DNA from: Paramecium pentaurelia
Lineage: Eukaryota > Ciliophora > Oligohymenophorea > Peniculida > Parameciidae
Length of the DNA: 64,000 bases
Direction of reading: 5' to 3'
NCBI GenBank assembly: GCA_905183005.1
Contig: CAJJDO010000151.1
Coordinates: 130,978-194,977 of the forward strand
The notes beneath the pieces were generated by a model that was given only the letters and a program-made list of their open reading frames with translations, made no database searches and was not told the DNA's origin. This document shows positions 48,389-60,125 of this stretch, piece after piece. The position numbers and the translations under genes were made by a program. Position 1 is the first letter of the stretch; the number at the start of each line of letters is the position of its first letter.

Positions 48389-49597
48389 ATGATTACGTTA
48401 TTTTAGTAGCGTATGCAATCAGAATGGTAAAAAAGGTATGATCAAGTTAGAACAATCACTCCTTCAAAATAAATTCGAATAAGAACTACTCCAAGTCCTG
48501 AAAGACCAATAAAATTGAAATTTGCATAATCTCCTGTTCAAGCTCTTTATACAACCTCTACAAAAGCAACTGTAATTTTACCATTATAAAATGAATATAA
48601 ATATACAATGCCAGAAACAAGACAAGGTTGTAGATCAATAGAATTGTCAAATTAATTGGGAATAGTTTTGGGAGGGCATTCACATAGAGAATCATTGGAA
48701 TTCAATTTTATAGATTTATAAAGTGGATAATGGTTATAGAAATAATAATTTTAAGATTGGGAATACTTAAAATATAGAATGAAGGAAAATAATACAAAAT
48801 TAGGAAGTCATTTTTCAATAAATTATGATTTTGAAGAATAAACACTATATTGTTTTGGAGGTGAAAGAATATAAGGAGTTAGAAGATAAAGTAATACTTT
48901 AAGTAAGATACAAAATCATTAATTGTAATAATTTATAATAAATGGTATCAATCCAAGAAGGAATCATACATCAACTTTAATGGATAATCAATTGATTATT
49001 ATTGGAGGATTTGAAGATATGAATACAAAACCAATTTATTTTGGTGATATACACAGTATCAATTTGATAACAATGAAATCAACATAATTATAAAAATAAT
49101 TTATGAAAAATGGATTGGCTTATCATTAAGTAATAAGTGTATAGAAAAAGAATTAATATTTTGAAGAAAAAGAGAATGGTATATATTTATTTGGTGGTAA
49201 GGATTAAGAGGATAATTTTAATAATGATTTGCTATAAATAGTTATAGGGACTTAATTGTAAATGAATGTTGTTTAGACAATTGGATAATAACCAAAAGCA
49301 AGAAGAAATTTTAGTATGAATTACGATTAGAATAGTTAATGTATTATTATATTTGGTGGAACAAATGACTTTGAGATTTTTGATGATTTATATACTTTAA
49401 ATATTTAGAGTAAGATTTGGTGTCATGTTTAATTGAGTGGATATTTAAATTTCTAACCTAGATATGATCATTGTTCATTATATTAAAATGAAAAGTTGAT
49501 AATTTTTGGAGGATTAAATGAATTTGGATTTATTTTATTTAATCCAATATTAATAAATTTAAAATTAAAAAGATAAAAATTGAATCATTAGGAATGA
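48389..49597 (+). CDS. kelch-repeat protein
   Basis: A 402-aa single-exon gene. After a disordered basic N-terminus of about 90 residues, a beta-propeller is formed by kelch blades with the GG or GG-like end of strand: GIVLGGHSHRES, LYCFGGERIQGV, QLIIIGGFEDMN, GIYLFGGKDQED, CIIIFGGTNDFE, KLIIFGGLNEFG. Such propellers bind proteins. No BTB or other partner domain is attached. Its last 13 bases overlap the 3' end of the convergent AGC kinase gene. Confidence 0.82.
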
Positions 49598-50978
49598 ATA
49601 TATGTGTATCCATCAAATTATTACTACACTTCCTTTATTCTCAATTATTTTGTAAATTCCTCAATCAAAGTTTTATCTGATTCTTAATGTCCTTATTGTA
49701 ATTTCCTATTGTATTCTTCACATTTAGGTAAATATGGAGCTGCCATCTTTTTATTATACAAACTAATCCAATCAAAACCATTAAACCATGGATGATCCTT
49801 CAATTAAGATATTCCTCCTATTCCCAATCTTAAAGATTATTTTCTCTATATTAATTTATTTGTAAAATCAATAATAGATGGTGAATAATTTGGACATTCT
49901 TTTTAACTCAATTATACTTATCTACCAAGTATTTCATCTCTTACTTCCTTACGAGATCTACCTATATATGGTCTTTTGCCTGTAATCATCTCATAAGTCA
50001 TTACTCCTAAAGCAAAATAATCAACACCATAAGAATGATTCTAACGTAACAAAACTTCAGGTGCCATATAACCAGGAGTACCACTTGTTTCATTATGATT
50101 ATCCAATTTATGCACTCTAGCTATACCTAAATCTGTTATTCTTAAGTAACCTGATTAATCAAATACAAGATTTTCTGGTTTTAAATCTCTATGGATAATC
50201 TAATTACTATGCATATATTCTAATCCTAATATCAAACAACCAATAAAAAATTCTTATTTTCTTTATATATTATAATTTACTTATTTGATCTTCTTTAAAT
50301 TATTTGTTTAATATCAAATGAAATCTAAGATCTCCTCCTGATAAGTAATCCATTACTAAATATAATGTTTCTCTATCTTAAAATGCAGCCACAATGTTTA
50401 CTATAAATGGATGTTTTAACTTAGAAAGTAAATTCTTCTCATTTATTACAGATTTTACTGAGTTCTTGCCTAAAATTCTAAGTCCTCAATTTTATTTACT
50501 TGGCTTTTTATAATTCTTTCATAGCAAAGATTTATCTAGATCGTTTGTGTTCTACTTTCCAAACTTTACCAAATCCTCCCCATCCTATTACAAATTTTAA
50601 TGTAAAATTAATCTTTCCAACATAACTATTATATTGATTAGTTGTCAACGTTGTACTTAAATTTGTATTCTTAATCTTAATTATAACTACTGCTACCTTA
50701 ATCGTTATGCTATTACTATGTGGTAAAGGTTTTCTCTTTGTTGTCTTCAACTCTCCTAAATAATAAGTCTTTCTTTCCGGACTATGAATTTATGCCTAAG
50801 AAACATGAACACTGAATTTTGGTTATACAATTAATTTAGGTGACACACTCACCAATGGTGGCACTATTATATTAGAATTACTTATACTATCTTAAGATGC
50901 CCTTCTTTTTACTATTATTTGAATTGGTTTTTCACTCTCAGCAAATAGATCTCGAATATTTGTACCTTTCTTAAACAT
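49585..50978 (-). CDS. AGC-family protein kinase
   Basis: The 447-aa protein has a disordered Ser-rich N-terminus of about 120 residues, then a kinase domain at about 140-400: VIGWGGFGKVWKVEHKRS, ATP lysine in FAMKEL, the AGC-type LVMDYLSGGDLRFHL, IIHRDLKPENLVFD, ITDLGIARVHK (DLG replaces DFG) and SGTPGYMAPEVL. It ends with an AGC-tail-like region (HPWFNGFDWISLYNKKMAAP). The substitution Phe to Leu does not remove the catalytic Asp. Introns: 50478-50499 (22 nt) and 50253-50280 (28 nt). A further 21-nt segment near 50690 could also be an intron. PKA-like by layout; subgroup unknown. Confidence 0.85.
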
Positions 50979-51082
50979 ATATATATATATATATTATATT
51001 AATAATAACAGTCAGTCAATCCAATAATTATTTTTACTCATTTCTGCAATCAAATTAAGAAGAATATATATATATATATAAT
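50977..51082. repeat. two (TA)n microsatellites
   Basis: A run of about ten TA units directly precedes the AGC kinase start codon (minus strand), and a second run of about eight lies near 51064-51081. Both are in the divergent promoter region between the kinase and the secreted-protein gene. Confidence 0.7.
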
Positions 51083-51154
51083 ATTTATTATATCTAAAAT
51101 TCACTCTAGATATGTTCTCATTATTAATGGTCTTTTGTATATATATTAATTAAT

Positions 51155-51849
51155 ATGTTATTATTTATATTATTTCCAATAGTATTTACACAAACCTAAG
51201 TGTGCCAAACTTCAGATTTCAACTCTGGATATATAAAGGTATAATATACTATATTATTTAGGGTGATCATATTGTCATATGTCTATTCTTCCAAACCCCT
51301 GATAATCAACAATACAGATAAGTATATTAATTAAAAGTTGACTAATATACTGCACTCTTAGTTTCTGGAGCATATTAAACTCTATCAAGTAAACAGAGTA
51401 GTTTATGGGCTAATTCTGGTAGTATTTCTACTACTTATGGTACTCCATACTCATAACCTGGTGGTGCATTCCCAATTTAATCAATTGTTATTCAAATGAT
51501 TTAAGGCAGTGTCATTGATGTTTTTTGGGATAATGTTTGTTTTGATGGTAGTTAATGTAAAGAAAATACAATCACAACAACTACAGGATAAAGTATTTCA
51601 GAAAATAATGATTTTGTCACTTCTTGTAATGGTGGTGCTTGTGATCCAAAGATATATGTAAGTTTTTTGGGAACTGATGCTAATGGCTAGTATTATACTA
51701 GTAGTGGTATAAAATTGATTATATAATAAATAGGAATTCGTATGTCAAAGTTTAGATAATACTCAGCAGCATAAATCTTTACAAATACTTAAAATGCATT
51801 TAATAATGTAATAGATGAGTATTCAAATTATACGTTATCAGCAAAATGA
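51155..51849 (+). CDS. secreted protein, unknown function
   Basis: The 223-aa protein has a signal peptide (MLLFILFPIVFTQTQV). The mature part is Ser/Thr/Gln-rich and beta-strand-like (YQTLSSKQSSLWANSGSIST; IVIQMIQGSVIDVFWDNVCF), with six cysteines that could form disulfides (CFDGSQC, CNGGAC). One intron at 51239-51261 (23 nt). No enzymatic motif was recognised, and it does not look like a trichocyst matrix protein or a surface antigen with periodic cysteines. Confidence 0.65.
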
Positions 51850-51982
51850 TTATTTATGATTCAATTTAGATATTGATTAATTTAATACATAATCTAGTAC
51901 TTTATTAAGACTCAAATTTTTATCAAGTTAAAAGTTGCTAGGTATATTATATATATATATATATTATTGATTTTAAATTTTA

Positions 51983-53102
51983 ATGTCATACTCCTGTACT
52001 GAAAAACTATGGAAACCAATCATTAGACCTCCAAGACACTATTATTAATTAAAAGATTTAGGCAATCAAATCACAATGGTTATTGATACAGTTACGAAAC
52101 GAACAGATTTTGAAATTGTGAATAAAAGAAAACTTACATTATAATGTAGGTACACTCTAAACAAATATTACCAGTCTATTTGAACCTGTGAGAGTTCAAG
52201 ATCGGTAACACTCTTGTATGATTTATTTGCATGGAAACTCTAGCAGCCGAGTTGAAGCATTGACAATTTTAGAATACTTGATCCCTTATAACATAGCAGT
52301 TTGCGGAATTGATTTATCAGGTAAGCCATCGCTCATTTATCCAGGTTCTGGACATTCTGAAGGTGTTTACATTTCTCTTGGTTATTATGAATCCCAAGAT
52401 GTACAGAGTCTTATTGATTATCTACGAGATCATAAAGTAAGATACAACTTTAATAATAGAGCCTTACATAACTTAAATAGGGTTATGGGGTAGATCTATG
52501 GGTTCAGTAACAGCTATTCTAAGTGCCAGTTAGAATGAAGATATTAAGGTTTTAGTTTGTGATAGTCCCTTTTCTAATTTGACTCTTTTGTGTAAAGAAA
52601 TTGCAACTTTTGGTTATGGAGTACCTGGTTGTTGTTTTGATTGTTTTTTTTGTTTTGTAAAATCAAAAATTAGAAAGGAAGCTAATTTTAATGTGGATGA
52701 TCTGAATGTTATTTAAATAATAGGAAGTAATATTTTGTTAGCTTACAAATACTAGATCTTTCATCTTAAGTTTCAATTGCATTTTTGAGTGCTAATTAAG
52801 ATTAATTGATTCCTTCAAAACATGCTAAATAATTGCATTGTTTTTTTAAAGGAACTAAATTACTTAAATCATTTGATGGCCATCACAATTCAAAAAGACC
52901 AAATGATGTTATGAAAGAAGTGGCAGATTTTGTTATTTCTTAATTGGGCAAATAACAAAGTGATTAACCTTAGAGTTCAAGAGATACTAAATTATTGTTA
53001 CTACACAATTAAAGAGAAAAGATATCTTTCCAATATGATGAAGTACATCCAATAATGACTGGAGGTTAAATTTCGAATAATGAATAAAATATAACAAAAT
53101 GA
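51983..53102 (+). CDS. alpha/beta hydrolase (ABHD17/BEM46-like)
   Basis: The 338-aa protein has an oxyanion-hole segment MIYLHGNSSSRVEA and the nucleophile elbow LWGRSMGSVTA (Ser). Next come VLVCDSPFSNL, a Cys-rich hydrophobic lid (GVPGCCFDCFFCFV), the acid in FLSANQDQLIPSKHA (Asp) and the catalytic His in LKSFDGHHNSKRP. The triad is complete. The sequence pattern resembles FAM108/ABHD17 depalmitoylases and plant BEM46-type enzymes. A long Gln/Ser/Asn tail follows. Introns: 52150-52174 (CAG), 52321-52344 (CAG), 52437-52461 (GAG) and 52727-52755. The substrate cannot be read from sequence. Confidence 0.82.
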
Positions 53103-53127
53103 CAATAAATTTTGATTTTATTTATTT

Positions 53128-53859
53128 ATGAATAATAATTTTGGATCACATTTCCATCTAAAAACAGATTTACCTATTCTACCATAATCAGAAGTTTTTA
53201 TTAGACAATATTCATAAGAAGTAAATTATTTATATATATTATAGAATGATGTAATTTGTAATAATCATGCTCGGACTTACAGTTTAGGAATCGAAAAGGT
53301 TGGCTCCAATAAATTCAACACTATCTCATAAATTGACACAGGGAAACATGAACTAAACTTAGCTAGCCCTCTTATTATTAATTAAGTAAATTTTATCTAT
53401 TATCATAGTAAACGGGATCAGAATTCTAAATTAATGTTGATAATATCATCTAATTCAATCAATAATGTATGATAAAAGCATATCATATAAGCTCTAACTT
53501 TTATGAATTCCAATTATGCTACCAACAATTTTATTAAATTAGGATCAAACAATGAATTATTACAAAATGAAGATGATGTTAGACCATTTACTCCACCATA
53601 AGAGGAACATAATTTTGAAATCAATAACTTAAATGATGTAATGCAATCTCCAAGAAAATCATGTAAATTCAAAGCAGCTGGTAACTTAGTATTAGGAATA
53701 AGAAGATTATAATAAAATGTTGTTGAATAAATTACATCTTCAGTACTATTTATAGGTATTAGGAATAATTTTATGAAAAATTTAACCCAAGTCCATGTTA
53801 AACTACCAAAAATATTCACAAAGTTCATCCAATTTAAGAATAAAAAGAATTCTAAGTGA
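53128..53859 (+). CDS. hypothetical protein
   Basis: A 219-aa model with introns 53221-53244 (24 nt), 53386-53408 (23 nt) and 53467-53491 (25 nt). Polar N-terminal half (HARTYSLGIEKVGSNKFNTI), then DDVRPFTPPQEEHNFEINNL, and a basic C-terminus (HVKLPKIFTKFIQFKNKKNS). It begins 25 bases after the hydrolase stop. No family was recognised. Confidence 0.55.
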
Positions 53860-53909
53860 TAGAAATGCTCAATCAATTTAAATTAGTTTTTCATTTAACA
53901 TAACATTCA

Positions 53910-54346
53910 ATGAGTGGTTCATATGATGATATTTAACAAATGATTAAATTATTATAAAAAGATCCAAAAAGGTATGTCTTATATAATATTTAATTAGAAA
54001 TCTAACAAATCCTTAAGATCCAAATCATATTATTAATTAATTTAATTAATATGGATAAAATTCATTATACATAGCTTGCAAAAATGGAAATGATAAAGTT
54101 GTTAAATTTTTATTATCACTTGATTGCAATGCTCATATCAAAAGCAAAGTTTATGATGATCTATCAGAAAGCCCATTAGATGTATCTGTCAGATGGCATC
54201 ATTATGAATGTGTTAAATTACTTTTAAATCAAATCAAATATACAGATGCAGAATTGAGATCAGCTCTCAAGATTAGTTAAAATCAAGAAATTACTAATTT
54301 AATCAAAAGAAAAATGAATTCCTCATTATTCTCCTGCTGTCTCTGA
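53910..54346 (+). CDS. small ankyrin-repeat protein
   Basis: The 136-aa protein has one intron at 53972-53997 (26 nt). Ankyrin helices are visible: GQNSLYIACKNGNDKVVKFL, SLDCNAHIK, then SPLDVSVRWHHYECVKLLLN, then LRSALKISQNQEITNLIKRK. This gives about two and a half repeats. It ends in SSLFSCCL, which might be lipidated. It is probably a protein-binding adaptor. Confidence 0.7.
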
Positions 54347-54763
54347 ATATACTTCATAATTGTTATTTATTATAAATTTGTAAATTTCATATTATTATTC
54401 CAATTAATTCTTTCATGTTTATTATTTTAATCTTACATTTTTTTATCTTTTATAATAAACTTTTAAAATTGATTAATAATATTTATTAATATGTAACAGT
54501 TAAAGAAAGATACACATGATATTAATTTTTAATTTATCTCTAGAAATTACATTGTCATCAAGATTAATCTAAACAAAAATGTTATTATATAAACAACATT
54601 ATCAATAATTTCTTATAAATTAGTTTAGACATATAATAAAAGGTTATACAAAAGATTGATGTTTCTTATAGAGTATTAATAATTTTTTATATGATCTACT
54701 TATATTTATATACTCATAGAATTAATTAATATAATGATAATTGTTTACAAAATAAATAATATA

Positions 54764-55660
54764 TCAAAATTTTTAAAATATCTATTCCATTTGTATACCT
54801 ATTTCAAAATTTTTATTTAAACAATTAGGACAATATTATAAAATAGATGTTTTTCTTTTAAAACTTTGATTTGTTTTTATCCAAAAGAAATTACAAAATG
54901 AATTTACACATTTCTCAAAATTATAGTATTTAAAATACTTGATTTATATTTTCTAATATTAATTCTAAAAATATCTATCAATTATTAAATGATTTGTATT
55001 ATTAAGTACTATTTATTATGATATCTTAGCTTTGCAATTACAATAGATTTAAGAATATCCTTTTTTGATACATTATTCTAAATATTATTAAAAGCAAACA
55101 TAATGATAAACATGATAGCAATTAGTTTGAACTATTTTTCCATTACAAGATCTCATACATAATTAACAATATTCTATGAATTATTAATTTTAAGAAACAT
55201 TATTATGGTCTTTCTAGATTTAATCCATTAATTTTGATTAATTGAACTTTGATAATACTTATTTGGGCATTTAGTATTTATGTATTTTAAATTACTCTTC
55301 TATTATAAGTTAATAGAGTAATTAAACATCAGACTATAATTTTTAATTATGTTTATTAATTTCTTCAGTATTAATAGAGAATTTAGATTTTTAGTATTTA
55401 ATATTCTTAGATGATGGGATCAAACCACATAAAAATTTTTCTTTTTCATTCTTCTACTTCTAACTATTGCTTGAACTTCTTATCGAGATTTTATTTTTAC
55501 TTTAATAATTATTTCCTCTCTCAACAGATAATGAATGATCATACATATAACTTCCTTTAGCTTTCCTATATTGTAATTTATACTTACTCTCTCTTAAATT
55601 ATCTTCTTACTTTTAGATAATAATTGGTAATTATTACTTATACTATTTATTATTTTTCAT
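54764..55660 (-). CDS. RING-IBR-like zinc protein, cluster member 1
   Basis: The 298-aa intronless gene has a polar, disordered N-terminal half (residues 1-150). A RING-like motif follows: CQLCMRSCNGKIVQTNCYHV, then YHYVCF (C-x2-C..C-x-H-x-Y-H-x2-C), closing with YCNCKAKI. About 50 residues later lies an IBR-like half: KCVNSFCNFFWI..QYCPNCLNKNF. RING domains of this type bind E2 enzymes in ubiquitin ligases of the RBR class, but no RING2 catalytic cysteine domain was seen, so ligase activity is inference. Its start codon is 12 bases from the stop of the next paralogue. All four cluster members share this Cys/His layout. Confidence 0.72.
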
Positions 55661-55672
55661 TGTTATAATAAA

Positions 55673-56812
55673 TCAAATAAATTTAATTTACACAAATAAA
55701 TTAAATTCACAACACAATGGACAATATGAGATCTTATCCTCCTCACCTATGATAATGAAGTAACAATGTTCTTTGATACATTTTTAAATGATCTGCTTTT
55801 GATGTTAATTATTGGCTAAGTAATGGCTTTTAGCTAATATAAAAAGTTAAAAATTTGATAGAATTTGATAAATAATTGAGAACTCTGGTTAATTCATTAT
55901 TTTAATAAAGTTTAAATGAATATTTGCTTTACAATGACATGAAAGAGTTCCTACTATATTAAAACTGTCCTATTATTTTGATAATTACAATCTTATATGT
56001 TCTATTAAACAATTTAAGTGATATTGATGTTTACATTCTAATCTGATAATGTGCATATTCTTAATGGAATCACACTTATCACATTTGATATATGGAATTA
56101 AATTTTGATTTCCCTTATAAGAATGATAAGTATAATTTTAAATTTGAGACTTATGATATATATCTAATAACTTTATTGTTTCTTATTCAGAATTCTATTA
56201 ATTATTTAACAATTATGAAATATTAATATTTTCTCCTTTGTGAAATTATGAAATGGTTCTATTTAAAATAATTGAATCAGTTTTTGAAAAATTGGCTATC
56301 TAATTATTATCTAAACTTTATCCAAATAATCCTATTGATTTTTAAACTTAGACTCTGCCTGTTGCTGAAACTAACCGTTCTTTTAATTTATCTTCATTGA
56401 TAATCATTTTAGTATTTGATTATAACTCTTTCTTTAATTTCTCTATTTCCTATGTTAAAGCTCTAATGGTTTATAAATTTTCTTCTTAAGCTTCCTACAA
56501 ATCAGAGATAGTTTTAAGACATTTATAGTTTTTACATCCTTTATACTACTGCGATTGATAACCCGCAGAACTTAATTATCTAGCCTCCTGTTGAGTAGAT
56601 TGATATCTTGATCTATGGGATTGAAGCGTTGTTGTACCTATTCTAATTCCATTAAAAATAGAATCATTGACTGTTTTGGTTTTGATTCTAACAGATTTTT
56701 TTTTATGATAAGAAGTTTAGAGATACAAATGATCCTAAATTGTATTCTCTCTTGTTGTTTATATCATAGTTTTATAACTGGTTCCATAAATTCCTAAACC
56801 ACTCTCATTCAT
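55673..56812 (-). CDS. RING-IBR-like zinc protein, cluster member 2
   Basis: The 379-aa intronless gene has a Ser/Gln-rich N-terminus, a coiled coil (about 95-130: LQEAQEENLQTIRALTQEIE), then the RING-like motif CDKCDSIKNMHIIRLECKHQ, YHLNCL, closing with LSCHCKANIHLNF. The IBR-like half is KCIKEHCYFIII..SYCPLCCEFNLF. The motif order and spacing equal those of the neighbouring genes, which establishes them as paralogues. The N-terminal parts are unrelated at the sequence level apart from composition. It lies 20 bases downstream of member 3. Confidence 0.72.
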
Positions 56813-56832
56813 ATATAAATTAATTATAATAA

Positions 56833-57852
56833 TCATTTTTCCATCTATTCTTTTTTGTAGAATAATCTCATGTTCAAACAAGATTAACAGAAAGATTAGA
56901 CACTTAATATATTTTCAAAATCTAAGTCGATAATTATAAATGGACAAGAACTTTATTAACACTTATAAAAAGCAAATTTATCAGATTTCTTTATTAATTA
57001 AGATAATTAAGAAGTTAATTTGATTTCTCTTATAATTGCCCTTTGTACCTCATTTAATTAATTCATATCATGTTTACTTAATTTTTAGTTACATTAACAA
57101 AAACTGCTTAATACCTTTGGAGAATTTACAACTTCTTCACATAAACAATTCTTATGATAAGTGTGATTGCAATTCAATTCTATAAAATCAGTCTAAGCAT
57201 TATTTTAACAACTCTTTAAACATTTATTCGATTAGACTTATTAATTATTCATCACAGTAGGTTTATTCCAACTTATATCTGAAAATGGTTACTTGAAAAG
57301 CATATTAAGATTATTAAAAATATCAAATGTCCTTTTTTGTGTAAGATTAGTATGATAAACTTCATTTGAAAATTTACTAATTAAATGAGCATCATGAAGA
57401 CTATTGAAATTAGATCTTGGATATTACACCTCTTCTGTTAGCTATTTTAATTAAGAAAATTGTTCAGATCTATTTATAGATGGTACTAAATTATCAATGA
57501 ATGATCTATCCATTTATAATTTTTATCTCAGTATATTATTCTCTTTTCCAATTTCTTTTATTTTCACTATATATTTTGCTATTTTATCCTCTAGATTTCT
57601 AACTAAATAGATGCATGATTTATTCTTGCAAATTAATGGTTTCAAGTGTATTTAACTGAAAGGAGGAGCTCCAGATAAATCTTTATGAATTGATTAAGCC
57701 AAAATATTTTATGCTTGTAATTTTATTTACGGAAGTGATGGATTGTGACTCACACTTATTAAACTTTCATTTGGAGAACAGATACGGTTTGAATGTACTC
57801 CTTAAAACTGTTTTCCTTTCACATTTAAAAAATCTCTCTCTGATAATATCAT
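56833..57852 (-). CDS. RING-IBR-like zinc protein, cluster member 3
   Basis: The 339-aa intronless gene. Its N-terminus begins MILSERDFLNVKGKQF and is Ser/Pro-rich to about 80. A short coiled coil follows (LEDKIAKYIVKIKEIGKENN). The RING-like motif is CLKSCQNNAQTDFIELNCNH, TYHKNCL, closing with SFCQCNQKL. The IBR-like half is KCQQSSCPFIIIDLDF..SFCQSCLNMRLF. The closing RING pair is C-x-C, as in its neighbours. Start chosen at the only early in-frame ATG. Confidence 0.72.
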
Positions 57853-58546
57853 TTTATAATAATATTTAATTTAATATCAATCTTAACAATAAAAAATGAA
57901 AAGAACTACAACCATTTGACATGAAGGGCAATAGAATTCAAAATAATTTTTTTTTATTTATTTATAATATCCAAAGAAGTTTCATTATATTTATTTTAAT
58001 TTTCCTAAATTTCTAATTTGCTTGAATAAATAATAAAATTAATTATTATATCATTCCTATAAGAAAGTGGAGATATTATTTTGTTTAAAAGATTATAATT
58101 AGCCAGAATATATCTTTAAAATTTCAAATGTAAAATAAAAATATTCTTCTTTTCCTTTATATAACATTTTTATTATATAAAAGTATAAAAAAATAATATA
58201 AATGCATATACAAGTTGTAATTGAAAGAGTTTCTAACTATTTTTAAGGAATGTATTCAATAATTTTCAGAATATTTTTATGATTTTTAGATCAGTCAAAT
58301 GCATATATTCAAATTTTATATGATTTATTAATGATATTAAAGTATTCTAAACAACTTAGTCAATTGTAGCATTATCCTTCAAAATTATTTTTTTTCAATT
58401 TTAAAGGTATGTTTGATTATCATTCTTGATGCATTTAAATTCTTTTAAAAATGTTATGATAATTTTTGGTTATGATAAATTTAATTAAGAATAAAATAGT
58501 AAAGAAATAGAGATAGATTACAAACATTTTATTAATGATTAATTTT
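57853..58546. other. spacer inside the RING-IBR-like cluster
   Basis: About 690 AT-rich bases between cluster members 3 and 4. A short plus-strand ORF (HIQVVIERVSNYFQGMYSII) at about 58203 is the only protein-like reading, and it is not claimed as a gene. Confidence 0.4.
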
Positions 58547-59692
58547 TCAGTTTTAATAATTAGATTTATTATTAATATCATGACAGTTATAACAAACCCA
58601 TTTTTTTTAGAACATCTAATCATAAATGAAAAAATAATCACATTAGTTGCAGGAAATAATAGTTTTTTAACAATCTCTTTTTAAAATTTTTAATTATTTT
58701 TTTAAAAGTTGTTCATATATTTCTTTGTAAATATCCTTTATGATCTTCGTTTTAATGTTAATTTTGCAATAACAAAGAATTTTTGGAATATTGTTGTTTT
58801 ATTAAACCTATTTTTATACCATATCAAAAAAACAATTTTAATGATATTAATGTAAACAACTCAAGGAAATGATATTATTTTTGAGAGATGTTTAACATTA
58901 GAAACAATTTGCAGAGACTGTCTAAAATACAGTGTTAATTAGATTTGATTCTTAATATTCTTAAGATTATTATTATTATTATTACTATTAAAGTTATTAT
59001 TATTATTGTTATTTTTATAAATATTATTATTACTGTTATTAGGATTATTGTTATTGTTATTACTATTATTAATATTGTTATTTCTATTTTTATTACTATT
59101 ATTATTATTGTTATTACAATTATTATTATTATTATCTATATTATTATTATACTTCAATAAACTATTTTGAATCGATTAAGTTTGATTGATAAACCTATTT
59201 TTTAAAAAGTGAAATTTGTTGAGATGGCTAAAATTTTGGTATTTTTTTGTCGATGTGTTATTTTTATTACCAAATATTCGATTCTAAAAAATTAGAATTA
59301 ATTTTTTGAGATTCTTTATTTTAATTATTAATGTTACATTTTGGAAGTATATGTTGGATTTGAGAATTTTAATTATTGAAAATCTTTAAACTTCTATTTT
59401 TCTGGGATGTATTTTATTAGTATTTATCCATCATAGATTAATTAAAACGAATTGATTAATTTTATAATGACTGTTAGAAACCAATATCATTCTTGGATAG
59501 TATTTCATTTACAGGAATTTACATCTATCGAGTTCCTTATTCAAAAGTTGAGTTGTTTCTAAATTTTTTCTATTATGAAATTTATTAGCCACTTTATTAT
59601 TGGATTTAATAAATATGATTAGAATTTTCATTAGGATTATTTAAGGGCACTACTGATAGAATTCTTATTTTTTTTTTTTCAGGAAAAATCAT
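58547..59692 (-). CDS. RING-IBR-like zinc protein with polyglutamine tract, cluster member 4
   Basis: The 381-aa intronless gene. The N-terminus MIFPEKKKIRILSVVPLNNP is followed by Asn/Gln/Ser-rich sequence. A polyglutamine region of about 65 residues follows, encoded almost only by TAA (with TAG and CAA) at 58960-59155 on the plus-strand coordinates. Then comes the RING-like motif CFQCQTSLKNNIISLSCLHQ, YHQNCF, closing with ILCYCKINIKTK. The IBR-like half is RDCQKTIISCNQCDYFFIYD..WVCYNCHD. The same region read with the standard code gives spurious Asn- or Ile-repeat ORFs. The upstream ATG was chosen because the frame stays open back to it and its position fits the paralogues. Confidence 0.72.
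58960..59155. repeat. trinucleotide (TTA/TAA) repeat coding polyglutamine
   Basis: Imperfect TTA repeats on the plus strand are TAA glutamine codons on the minus strand, inside cluster member 4. Interruptions are mostly TAG, CAA and a few AAA, TAT and TCC codons. Confidence 0.85.
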
Positions 59693-60125
59693 AAATTGTA
59701 AAAAATAAAATAAATATATTAAGTATCTTCAAAATAATAATAACTATTAGTAATTAAAAAATTTAGTGGATATCAAATGCTAAATCTAATCAAAATATGA
59801 AAAATAACTGAATAATATAATGTATAAACCTGAAATTAAAATCTATTAAGTATCTCTATTAAAATCTGTAAATAAAAGTCTAAAGAAATATTGGAAATAA
59901 CAAAAATAAAATAATGAGCAATTTATAAGCATATTTGTAATAATAAGTACTATAGAAATACCATCATCTAAAAAATGAGTTTTAGAAACAAAATTTAATA
60001 ATTTGGAAAAATATAATAACATGTATATATATTCTCCTCTAAGAATTTCTTTTATTAAATAAATTTAGTAAAAGCTAATAAGTAATCCTAACAATATCTC
60101 ATATATTATTATCTATTATTAATAA
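59693..60125. other. AT-rich spacer
   Basis: About 430 bases between cluster member 4 and the FAM166-like gene. Nothing recognisable. Confidence 0.5.

Noticed and set aside
58939..59160. Asn-rich and Ile-rich repeat ORFs on both strands
   Set aside because: These exist only under the standard code. With TAA and TAG as Gln the minus frame of the RING-IBR-like gene runs straight through the repeat as polyglutamine.
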